In this document: in pieces, positions 43,206 to 52,734 of the stretch | Position numbering within the stretch: the stretch's first letter is position 1 | How the letters are laid out: each line of letters opens with the position of its first letter | Position numbers and translations under genes: made by a program | Notes under the pieces: model-generated | The model's database searches: none | Told to the model about the DNA's origin: nothing | The model's input: only the letters and a program-made list of their open reading frames with translations | DNA from: Lithodes maja | Lineage: Eukaryota > Arthropoda > Malacostraca > Decapoda > Lithodidae | Assembly (NCBI GenBank): GCA_037953745.1 | Contig: JBAKBP010000707.1 | Coordinates: forward strand, 186,001-250,000 | Length of the DNA: 64,000 bases | Direction: 5' to 3'

Positions 43206-43264
43206 ACTGAGAGACGGGACAACACGAGCTTAGCTCAACTCCTGTAAACTACAATTAGGTAAAT

Positions 43265-43688
43265 ACACTATTGGGAGCGTTTAAGAGCACTGAATCTGTA
43301 CTCACTGGAACGTAGAAGAGAACGTTACCTAATAATATACACATGGAAAATCGCAGAGGGTTTAGTACCAAACCTACATACTCCGATAGTCATGAAATTC
43401 AGTGATAGGAGAGGCTGGGAATGCGAAATCCCCCGGATGAATAACAGGGGTGCTATGGGCTCTCTGCGAGAGGGCTGGTTATCACACAGAGGCCCACGTC
43501 TCTTCAACAAACTCCCACGGCGAGTAAGAGATATGAGGGACATCTCGTTAGATAACTTCAAGAGAGCCCTAGATGTCGAACTGCAAAAAGTGCCAGACGA
43601 GTCCATCCTCGCAAGGGAGCGAGCTGTCGCTTCAAACAGTCTACTGCACCAAATCACCACCCATAACGAGGGGCGTCGCGCTCCTTAG
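43265..43688 (+). pseudogene. LINE A ORF2 C-terminus
   Basis: Resumes LINE A exactly after LINE B: YWERLRALNLYSLERRRERY, TWKIAEGLVPN, GPRLFNKLPRRVRDMRDI, ending at TTHNEGRRAP. It is open throughout and belongs to the frame interrupted at 36720. Confidence 0.8.
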
Positions 43689-43738
43689 TGCCGCTAGAGG
43701 AGCGGCGAACACATCCAAAGGTATCCAAAGGTAAAGGT

Positions 43739-44053
43739 AAAGGCCGTCGTTCGGGAGCTCTTACCCTCAATCTTTCAGTCGAACGTCACTACACCTAGCG
43801 GTCTTTTTAGGAATCATGAACCAATCACAGACTTCCATCAAATTATCAACCAATCACACAGTCTTTCAGTCGTCACGTCACGCGCCACGCCCCTCGCCGG
43901 CCCGGGCGGGCTCAGTTTGAAGATGGAGCCCTAACATGGAGGTCGTGGTGGTATCTGCTACGAGTTTTTCAGGTACTGTAATTTGTTGTACTTTGGTATT
44001 TTTATTTACCAGATCAGTCTGAAGATGTTTTTTTCTTTGATATACAGTATTGT
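43739..44053. other. Non-coding dispersed repeat, host of MITE2 insertion
   Basis: No coding signal. It contains a G+C-rich patch (about 43870-43920) and ends in CTTTGATATACAGTATTG, the left half of the repeat whose uninterrupted form is seen at 48997-49040. Confidence 0.5.
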
Positions 44054-44057
44054 TTAA

Positions 44058-44689
44058 CCTAACAAGTGCGCATGGGGGTAATTGAAAACGTCCCCCTGTG
44101 CTGACGTATTTGAGGTGTTTCCGTCACTAAAATATTCATTGTACCATTAATAGCATTAATAATTATCCATATGCGCCTATTATGGGTTGATTATAAAGGT
44201 ATTAACCTGAAACAACAATAAAACGAGTGAAAACAGCGTTTGGATGGTCAAAATCGGAGATATAGCCCGCGAGTTGTATAATGTATGGGTGAGGCAAACT
44301 GCTTTCCCGCCAATTTCCCCCAAGGCCACTGAGACACAGTCGATCGATACTCTCTCTCTCTCTCTTGCACTCGCTTGCCATCAGTGATGACAACACCCTG
44401 CTTGCAACTCGCTAATGTTAGCACGAAAATATACCTCAGAATAAGGGAATAATAGGGAAAATAGGTGATAACTGAAGGAGAGGAGGAAAGTGGGGAAGGA
44501 GGGGAGGTAGAGGACTGAAATTTTGCATGGCCCAGGGGCCAAAAAATAAAAAATAAAAATAAAAAAATAAAAATAAAAATAAAAAAATAAAATCGATGTC
44601 AAAAGTTGATTTTTTATTTTACTTACTCTCAAGAGTCTTCCCGCAGTCCGCCGGGGGAACTCTTAAGAGTCTCCCCCGCAGCTCCTGGG
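44058..44689 (-). mobile_element. MITE2 copy 1, piggyBac-type related to PBLE2
   Basis: 632 bp flanked by TTAA (44054-44057, 44690-44693). The right end, read inward, is CCCAGGAGCTGCGGGGGAGA, then CTCTTAAGAG (44660-44669) and GTTCCCCCGGCGGACTG, which matches the left terminus of PBLE2. The other end starts CCTAACAAGTGCGCATGGGGG read outward-in. The interior has a (CT)n run and an A-rich tract. It has no coding capacity. Confidence 0.85.
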
Positions 44690-44809
44690 TTAATACCAAG
44701 GACTGTCGCATTTTACTATTTTCCCATTATCCATCAATCTTAAGACACGGCCCCCGATAGTGGGGAGGGCTATGAAGATCAGGGAAATTGCGGGGTAAAA
44801 GCCGTAAAT

Positions 44810-45188
44810 GGAGTTTGGAGTAAGGGGTCGGGCGCAAGTTGGACTAGATAATAGTCCATCAGGCGCCTGGCCCGGGGAGACGATTAATATGAAGGGTGTG
44901 CCTGGAAGTGTGGTGGGAGGGCTTGTGGCTTTGGCTCCGCTGCATGTCTGCCTGCCGAGATCGGAACCTCTCCGGGTGGTCAGGGGCCGGGGGAGTGCTG
45001 GAGCGACCTTGGTAACCCCTGGTCTCTGGGTCTTCTCCTGGGTGACCTGGATGTGTGAGAGTTTGTGTTTTTTAGCTGTGTTTATTTTTTGTTTTATGAT
45101 GTTTTTGTGTTTTCCCTGTTCTTGCTCTGTCTTGAGTCGGCTACCCCCAAAGTGGGGATTGGGCCTGAGCATATAGATAGATAGATAG
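44810..45188 (+). mobile_element. Short retroposon with (GATA)n tail and 13-bp target duplication
   Basis: Flanked by AAAAGCCGTAAAT at 44797-44809 and 45189-45201; ends GGGCCTGAGCATATAGATAG with further ATAG units. The last ~140 bp recur at 59747-59890. The tail matches that of the RTE copies, which suggests mobilisation by that RTE. No coding capacity or pol III box was confirmed. Confidence 0.8.
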
Positions 45189-45201
45189 AAAAGCCGTAAA
45201 T

Positions 45202-46088
45202 AAAGGGGTAATATTGGAAGAACTCTGAAAATACAATATTTAAAAGTAACAAAACCTGAAAAAAGAAAAAACCTGAGCCAAGTTTTGACCAAACTTGGCT
45301 CGGATTTTTCAGAGTCCAAAATCACAGTAACCTCATTTCGAAAGTTGGCTCGTTTTTTTTTTTGGCTAAAGTTGGTTCGGATTTAAGGGATTTAGCGGGG
45401 GTGTGGGGGCAGCAGCCCCCACCCATAATACTAGGTTTGGTTAGGTTAGGCTAATGTTAACCCATAATACTAAGGTTAGGTTAGGGTAATGTTAACCCCA
45501 TAGGCCTAATACTAGGTTAGGTTAGGTTAGGTTAGGTTAGGTTAATGACAAAACTTGGCTCGGATTTCATGGATTTAGCGGGGGTGTGGGGGCGGAAGCC
45601 CCCACCCATTATACTAGGTTAGGTTGGGTTAGGTTAGGCTAATTTTGGAAAACTCCATTTTTCTGTCACCAATTTTCCCATGGATTTTTTTATTTTTCCT
45701 TGTTAGTTCATCAATATATAGTGTTTGGAAATAATTACAACCCTCGGAGAAACCGTTTTCCCTATTATACAACGATCTTAAGATACGCCGCCCGATAGTG
45801 GGGAGGGCTATGAAGTTCAGGGAAAATGAGGGGTTAAAAGCGTAACGAAGACATTAGACTAACCAGTATAACTCCATTTATTTGTCACCAATTATTTTGA
45901 CATATTTGAAGACAGATATGGAATCTATATGCTCTAAGCATCATATTAAAATTAGTTTCAACCCTCGGCAAAACCTAATAAAAATATATGGTAGTAAAAT
46001 TGATTTTTTTCGTAACATGGTTGTCAATCCCTTCCTATAGACGGCACCGATTCGTACACACGCCATTTAGAACAAACATTCCCTATAT
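45202..46088. repeat. Non-coding repeats with TTAGG runs
   Basis: No coding signal. A unit GATTTAGCGGGGGTGTGGGGGC followed by CCCCCACCCAT and TTAGG runs is duplicated (about 45385-45480 and 45567-45640). The best TTAGG run, six units, is at about 45519-45545. The stretch at 45650-45860 recurs in inverse orientation at 49810-50040. Confidence 0.6.
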
Positions 46089-46097
46089 ACCTGTATA

Positions 46098-48001
46098 TCT
46101 ATCTATCTATCGCCCGACGCCGTGATCCCCGAAGGGGTGGCCACGAACGAACCGCCCCCATGCACCTCTGTCCCCAGTCAGTCGACGCCCCTCCCCCAAC
46201 CAGCACCGCCTTCGTTCATGTAGTTCCTCACTCCATCCTTCCACCTCATATTCGGTCTACCTCTCCCCCTCTGTCCCTCCACCTCGCTCTCGTACACCCT
46301 CTTAGTCATTCTCTCGCTTTCCATACGTTCCATATGGCCGAACCATCTCAAGTTGTTCCTTTTCACACTTTCCAGCACATCTACCTCCACACCACACCTC
46401 CTTCTTACTTCCTCATTAGTCTGTCTATCCCTCCATGTAACTCCGCACGCACTCCTTAAGTAATTCATTTCCACTGCTCTCACTCTTGGTCTGAGTCTCT
46501 CAACCAACGTCCATGCTTCGCTTCCGTAAGTCAGTGTCGGGATTACCACACTGTCATGCAAGGACTTCTTCACTTCCATACTGACCACCCTATTTCTTGT
46601 TACTGCTTTAAGCGTTCCTACAACCATCTTCCCCTGTTGTACCCTCTCCCGCACCTCTTCATCCATAGTCCCATCTTTACTCAACACACTGCCCAGATAC
46701 TTAAAAGAGTTGACGATCTCCATAGCCTGACCGTTCAGCTTCACCTCACACTCTGTGACTTCACCCCTTTCGAAGACCATAACCTTGCTCTTCCCCGTAT
46801 TTACCTTCAAATTCCGTTTTTCGCACACAGTTCCAAACTCATTTACCAGACCCTGCAACTCCCATTCATTATCACTCATCAGAACTGTATCATCCGCAAA
46901 CAGCAGTATAGGTAGCGGTTCCACTCAATTCCCTCCCTTTTCAGCGATACACCAACATCCACTGCTCTTGATAGTATTTCTTTCATGACTCCATCCATAT
47001 ATATACAGTAAACAACCACGGGGACATCACACACCCCTGTTTCAAACCAACATTCAGGTCAAAGAACTCGCTCTGCTCACTCTCCACACGTACTGCCGCC
47101 TTTGCACCCTCATACATGCTCTTCACTGCTTTCAGCAACTTGCCCCTCTACTCCATATATTCTAAGTACTTTCCACAAACCTTCTCTATCCCACTCTGTC
47201 ATAGGCCTTCTCCAAGTCCATAAAGGCAACATACACCTTTTGTTTCTTCTCCAGATACTTCTCCACAACACAATTCAGGGTAAAAATCTGATCTACACAT
47301 CCTCTTCCCTTCCTAAAACCTCCCTGCTCGTCGCCTATCCATTTCTCCGTTCTCACTCTCACTCTCTCAATCACTACCCTACTGTATACCTTCCCTACTA
47401 CGCTTAGAAGGACATATTCCTCGGTGGTTACCACACACTCCTCTTTCCCCTTGCCCTTATATAGGGGGACTATTATGCCAGTCTTCCAGTCATCGGGTGC
47501 ACTCCCCTTCTCCCGATGCTAGTTTGGCACATTTTCCATACCCATTCTATCACTATCTCACCACCATACCTCAACATTTCCCCACACACTCCATCTGTTC
47601 CTGGTGCTTTCCCCAACTTCACTCTTTTCATGGCTTCCCACACTTCTGACCTCCTGATCCCCACCTCCTCCTCCACTACTTCTCTTCTTCTCCCTCCCAT
47701 ACCATATCCAGCTATGTTTGCTGGCTCTTCATTCCTTTCATTTAGCAACTCACTGAAGTACTCCCTCCATCTTTCGACTCTCTCTTGCTTCTCGGCTAGC
47801 ATTCTCCCATTCTTATCTTTCACACCCTTACTGTTTCCCTTGCTACCTTCCCTAACTTTCTTGACTTCTTTCCAGAACAGTTTCTTACTCTCCCTCCATT
47901 TTACACTCAGATTCCTTCCAAATTCTCATCTACTCTTCTCTTACTTTCCTTCACTACTCTCTTCACCACCCTCCTTACTCTCCACGTACCTCGCTCGTTT
48001 A
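46098..48001 (-). mobile_element. RTE-like LINE copy C, 5'-truncated, frameshifted
   Basis: TCTATC-repeat tail on the left; flanked by ACCTGTATA (46089-46097, 48002-48010). It is the same sequence as copies A and B, but the RT frame is broken by several indels: near 46195, 46917, 47146, 47190, 47410, 47455, 47515-47525 and 47925. It is therefore an older or less constrained copy. Confidence 0.85.
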
Positions 48002-48010
48002 ACCTGTATA

Positions 48011-48436
48011 TCTATCTATCTATCTATTGCCTGACGCCGTGATCCCCGAAGGGGTGGCCACGAACGAACCGCCCCCATGCACCTCTGTCCCCAGTCAGTC
48101 GACGCCCCTCCCCCCAACCAGCACCGCCTTCATTCATGTAGTTCCTCACTCCATCCTTCCACCTCATATTCGGTCTACCTCTCCCCTCTGTCCCTCCACC
48201 TCGCTCTCGTACACCCTCTTAGTCATTCTCTCGCTTTCCATACGTTCCATATGGCCGAACCATCTCAAGTTGTTCCTTTTCACACTTTCCAGCACATCTA
48301 CCTCCACACCACACCTCCTTCTTACTTCCTCATTAGTCTGTCTATCCCTCCATGTAATTCCGCACGCACTCCTTAAGTAATTCATTTCCACTGCTCTCAC
48401 TCTTGGTCTGAGTCTCTCAACCAACGTCCATGCTTG
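48011..48436 (-). mobile_element. RTE-like LINE copy D, short 3' fragment
   Basis: Starts with the TCTATC tail and covers only the last ~410 bp of the RTE (through the RLRPRVRAVEMNYLRSACG region), ending at GTATATATATATGG. It directly abuts copy C, separated only by copy C's target duplication. Confidence 0.85.
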
Positions 48437-48440
48437 TATA

Positions 48441-49428
48441 TATATATGGTTAATATACAGGAGATGCAACAATATAGGTAGCACATTTCTAATGGTAGTT
48501 TTGGGTTCCTATCATCAGATGCTTCATTTCTATATACTTTTTTTTATCCCCGGGGGAAAAAAAAGAAATCTTGGGATTTTTCATTTTTTTTCTTGGATTT
48601 TTTTTTTTTTTGGTCATTAACCTAACCAAAAAACCTAACTTAACCTAACCTAATAGCCCCCAAATACATTTAGGTTAGGTTAGGTTAGGTTTTTTGGTTA
48701 GGTTAATAAAAAAAAAAAAAAAAAAAAAAAAATCCAAGAAAAACATAAAAAACCCAAGATTTCCCCCCCCCCCCCCCCCCCCCCCACCCCCCGGGGGATA
48801 AAAAAAGTAGGTAAATCTACAGTTATACTACCCCTCCCCCACTACCTCCCCCCCTTCAAAACACGCCTTTTAGCGTGTTCTTGGATGGTTCAGCAGACGC
48901 GGAAACTGGAAAAAAACTTATTTTGATAAAAAAATTATCACCAACCAGATAGAGTTTTTCAGGTAATTTGTTGTTGTTTTTATTTTTTTATTTGATATAC
49001 AGTGTTGTTTAATACCGAGGACCGTCGCATTGTAGTATTTTTAACATTAGCCTAACCTAACCTAACCTAACCGAAAAGTAACCTGTTTCCGCGACGGTCT
49101 AAACTCCCCCTCACGTTCCCTGTTTATGGGTGCGCGACGGTCTAAACCCTGCTCACGTTCCCTGTTTATGGGTTTGCGAAGGTTTGTAATACTTCAATGT
49201 ATCTATTTCAAGTCAAATATACATTTCCGCGCATCATCAAACCATACTAAGTCTACTACTAATAATATTAACCCATTAGTACCAACAGAATAGCGACAAA
49301 ATAAGGGTAGTATAACTGTAGATTTATCAAAAAGTATATAGAAATGAAGCATATGATGATAGAAACCCAAAACTACCATTATAAATTTGCTATCTATATT
49401 GTTGCGTCTCCTGTATATTGACCATATA

Positions 49429-49440
<12 letters not shown>
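48441..49440. repeat. Foldback-type repeat with nested inverted arms
   Basis: The outer arms at about 48450-48537 and 49316-49430 (inverted) share GCAACAATATAG, TAATGGTAGTTTTGGGT and ATGCTTCATTTCTATATAC. Inner arms around 48550-48810 (AAATCTTGGGATTTTTC against AAAAACCCAAGATTT, and the two halves of GGTTAGGTTTTTTGGTTAGG) fold on a centre near 48660. Long A and C homopolymers are present. The 43-bp-type repeat at 49094-49175 and an empty TTAA site (about 49015-49018) lie inside. Non-coding. Confidence 0.65.
49094..49175. repeat. Two inverted-orientation units of the 7519-7645 tandem repeat
   Basis: GGTCTAAAC...CTCACGTTCCCTGTTTATGGGT twice; the reverse complement of the units at 7519-7645. Confidence 0.75.
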
Positions 49441-49492
<52 letters not shown>

Positions 49493-49505
49493 CAGTATAT
49501 ATAAA
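49432..49505. repeat. (TA)n microsatellite
   Basis: Almost uninterrupted TA dinucleotides, bounded by TACTGTATA on the left and TACAGTATA on the right, so the whole is also self-complementary. Confidence 0.9.
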
Positions 49506-49534
49506 TATATACCGTATACAGTATATATTTGTGT

Positions 49535-50300
49535 GTACGATAATTTTGGTGCAAATTCCATAATTTTGTGGTCACAATACGATAATTCTGCATTTAGCAT
49601 ATGGCAACACTGCGTCCGCCGCCGCACTCATGTTATTGTTGTGAACCTCTCGGCCCTCCCACTGCCACTCGGTGGCAGAGTAGGGTATGTCCCATAAATC
49701 CCATAATACTGTGTTTTTTGCACTGTTACCCAATCAGCGGGGTAACCCATAATAATAAGATAGGTTAGGTAAGGAAGATAGGTTAGGTAAGGTTGTTAGG
49801 TTAGGCTAATGTCTTCGTTACGCTTTTAACCCCTCATTTTCCCTGAACTTCATAGCCCTCCCCACTATCGGGCGGCGTGTCTTAAGATCGTTGTATAATA
49901 GGGAAAACGGTTTCTCCGAGGGTTGTAATTATTTCCAAACACTAGGCCTATATAAGTATATATTGATGAAAACTAACAGGGAAAAATAAAAAAATCCATG
50001 GGAAAATTGGTGACAGAAAAATGGAGTTTTTCCGACTAACCTAACAACTTTACCTAACCTATCCTAGTATTATGGGTGGGGGCTGCTGCCCCCACTGATT
50101 GGGTAACAGTGCAAAAAACACACTATTATGGGACATACCCTACTCCGCCACCGAGTGGCAATGGGAGGGCCGAGAGGTTCACAACAATAACATGAGTGCG
50201 GCGGCGGACGCAGCGGCAGTGTTGCCATATTCTAAATGCAGAATTATCGTATTGTGACCACAAAATTATGGAATTTGCACCAAAATTATCGTGCACACTA
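49535..50300. repeat. Long inverted repeat, ~210-bp arms
   Basis: Left arm 49535-49745 and right arm 50085-50300 are inverse copies (GGTGCAAATTCCATAATTTT, CATGTTATTGTTGTGAACCT, CTGTTACCCAATCAG). The central ~340 bp is the inverse of 45650-45860. A further partial copy of the arm is at 51890-52105. Non-coding; it looks like a foldback or terminal-inverted-repeat element. Confidence 0.75.
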
Positions 50301-51287
50301 ATATATAATTAATTATATATATATATATATATATAGTTATGAGAACCTCAGCAGGTGATCTTGGACACCGCAACTTCCAAATTAGTAGGGCAATGAGAAG
50401 AAATACGTTGTGGAACATCATGATTTATTCTAATTTTCGGCGACGTCACGCAGCCATCCTCAGGAAAGGGTTACCAACAGATCCTAGAAATTGAGTATAA
50501 CTCTGTATATATTGCTAAAACAGGATCACTAAAATGTAATGCAGTGTTAAACACGTGGCAATTTGCCTATCTAAAAAACAATTAAACAACATAATTTTGG
50601 CCAACTAGGCAAGGTTTGAATATAAAATAAATCTACGGCGAGACATCATCCAATTCAAAATTTTGAATTGGATGATGAATTACCCGAGGGTTGAAACTAA
50701 TTTTAATATGATGCTTAGAGCATATAGATTCCATATCTGTCTTCAAATATGTCAAAATAATTGGTGACAAATAAATGGAGTTGTACTCTAATTCTAACCA
50801 CATTCTTACTGGCTTTATCAACGTTGAAAAAAAAAAAAACCCAAGCCAACTTTCGAAATGAGGTTACTGTGATTTTGGACTCTGAAAAATTGAAAAACCC
50901 GAGACAAGTTTGGTCAAAACTTGGCTCTGGTTTTTCAATTTTCAGGTTTTGTTACTTTTCAATAGGCCTAATTGTATTTTCAGAGTTCTTCCAATATTAC
51001 CCCTTTATTTACGGCTTTTACCCCGCAATTTCCCTGATCTTCAAGACTTCATAGCCCTCCCCACTATTGGGGGCCGTGTCTTAAGATTGATGGGTTAGGC
51101 TAGGCCTATACTGATGATTTGGACCGACAGTTAGCCCATCGATCTTTTTAGGCCTAATAGGTCCGGTAGAGCATATACTGTACATCATTGCTATAGGCCT
51201 ATATGTCATTAAGAGATGAAATGTATTATAAGGGAGAACAGAATATAACGCTAAAATACACACCACAGCTAGCCTAGCAGTGCGATC
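50301..51287. other. Non-coding dispersed repeats
   Basis: No coding signal. It holds a perfect 34-bp palindrome at 50644-50677 (centre AAAATTTT). Segments at 50690-50790 and 50850-51100 are inverse or direct copies of 45200-45350 and 45880-45960 and of 44690-44800. Confidence 0.5.
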
Positions 51288-51291
51288 TTAA

Positions 51292-51775
51292 CCCCTTTAA
51301 CCCGGATGACCTCTTGTACACCCATAAAAACCTTGGCCCACGCAACCCGGAAGACCTCTTATACACCCATGACGTCACAGCCTGTGAGCTTGGTGTGCGA
51401 GGCGTCGGTCCGACGCATGTAAACAACAGCCGGCTGGACCGACGCTCCGCATCTCCGGCCACAAGAAGGAGAGCGTCGCTTGTTCGTGTGTGCCTGTATG
51501 TTGTTGTTCAGTATCGAAAAGTGGTGTAAAGTGGCTGGTTTGGCCATAAAGTTATCTCCAATGAAATCATCATCACAGCACACCCAGTTGACTTAGAGAG
51601 CTCTACTTAATGCCATTCTACAGGTAAATAACACAGCTACGCTTGGGGATGCGCGGGAATGCGGGAAGCAGTCTGATTAACGAATATACGGTAGCCTAGC
51701 CTAGACGTTTTTCGGCCAAAACACCCGGGTTTCGATGAATATATATATATATATTACATAACCGGGGCTGGAGGG
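51292..51775 (+). mobile_element. MITE1 copy 2
   Basis: 484 bp, TTAA at 51288-51291 and 51776-51779. Same ends and interior as the copy in the Gypsy 3' LTR. The paired subterminal repeats CCCGGATGACCTCTTGTAC and CCCGGAAGACCTCTTATAC near the left end keep the spacing seen in PBLE1. Confidence 0.92.
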
Positions 51776-51779
51776 TTAA

Positions 51780-52106
51780 GGAGTGATGGCAAAGTAACAT
51801 AAAGATTAATATTTGTTCGCATAGGCTACTGTAGGTTTAAACTTCCGGAAATTAATGGGTAATAAAAACGATAATTTCATATTTTAACTTGCGTCCGCCG
51901 CCGCTGCACTCATGTTATTGTTGTGAACCTCTCGGCCTTCTCAGGCTCTCACTGCCACTCGTTGCCAGAGTAAGGTATGTCCCATATTACCGGTACTGTG
52001 TTTTTTGCACTGTTACCCAACCAGCGGGGGTGTGGGGGACTGGGGGCAGCAGCCCCCACTCATAATACAGTACTAGGATAGGTTAGGTAAGGTTGTTAGG
52101 TTAGGC
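51780..52106. repeat. Partial copy of the 49535-49745 arm
   Basis: Non-coding. 51890-52105 repeats CATGTTATTGTTGTGAACCT, CTGTTACCCAACCAGCGGGG and a TTAGG-rich end. Confidence 0.6.
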
Positions 52107-52734
52107 CAGGGTGTCAAACGACGCTGTTTTTTTTAGTGATAACGCAAATGAACTTTGTGTATAATGATAACAGAAACTCCCAATTTTTTTTTTTAAGAAA
52201 CAAAAAAAGTAAATTGACACAATTTTGGTCTTCATATGTTCCCTCTTGATTGCCTTTAGCCTATATTGCAGGAAATGCTGTTTCAGACACCTAAATTCTC
52301 AAAAAAAATCCGGGGGGGCATGCCCCCGGAGTCCCGGACCCCCCTAGAGCTCGCGCCTTCGCCGCTCCGTCGCGCTATAGGGCCTAATGATAACAAAATA
52401 ATAAATCATTCATATTTTGTGGATTCAGGGTGTCAATCCACAAAATATGAATTGTGTTATCATTATGGTTTATTATTTTGTTATCATTATAGCGCGGCGA
52501 AGGCGCGAGCTCTAGGGGGGTCCGGGGGCATGCCCCCCAGATTTATTTTTTGAGAATGTAGGTGTCTAAAACAGTATTTCCTGCAATCAAAAAACAATCA
52601 AGATGGAAAATATGGAGACCAAAATTGTGTCAATTTAGCCTAGCCTACTTTTTTTTGGGGGGAGTTTCTGTTATCATTATACAAAAAGTTAATTTGCGTT
52701 ATCACTCAAAAAAACAGCGTCGTTTGACACCCTG
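52107..52734. mobile_element. Near-perfect 628-bp foldback element
   Basis: The termini CAGGGTGTCAAACGACG and its inverse complement bound two arms of about 300 bp that pair almost throughout (AGAAACTCCC, GACACAATTTTGGTC, GCATGCCCCC, TAGAGCTCGCGCC, TGATAACAAAATAATAAA). The centre near 52425-52440 repeats the end motif CAGGGTGTCAATCCAC. It has no coding capacity. The superfamily was not identified; no unambiguous target duplication was seen. Confidence 0.8.

Larger units (their letters stand above)
36721..43264 (+). mobile_element. LINE B (CR1/L2-like), inside LINE A, interrupted by RTE
   Basis: Has its own ORF1 (36787-37512) and ORF2, and ends with AATTAGGTAAATACA at 43253-43267. The left junction is where LINE A coding stops (36720) and the right where it resumes. 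No clear target duplication was seen. Confidence 0.8.
34860..43738 (+). mobile_element. LINE A, 5'-truncated, interrupted by LINE B
   Basis: RT sequence from about 34928 to 36720 continues, after a 6.5-kb insertion, at 43265-43688. The 3' end has AAAGGT units (43715-43740). Only RT and downstream sequence are present. The left limit is approximate. Confidence 0.75.

Noticed and set aside
49432..49505. TA-rich stretch as a replication origin
   Set aside because: It is a simple dinucleotide microsatellite; nothing supports origin function.
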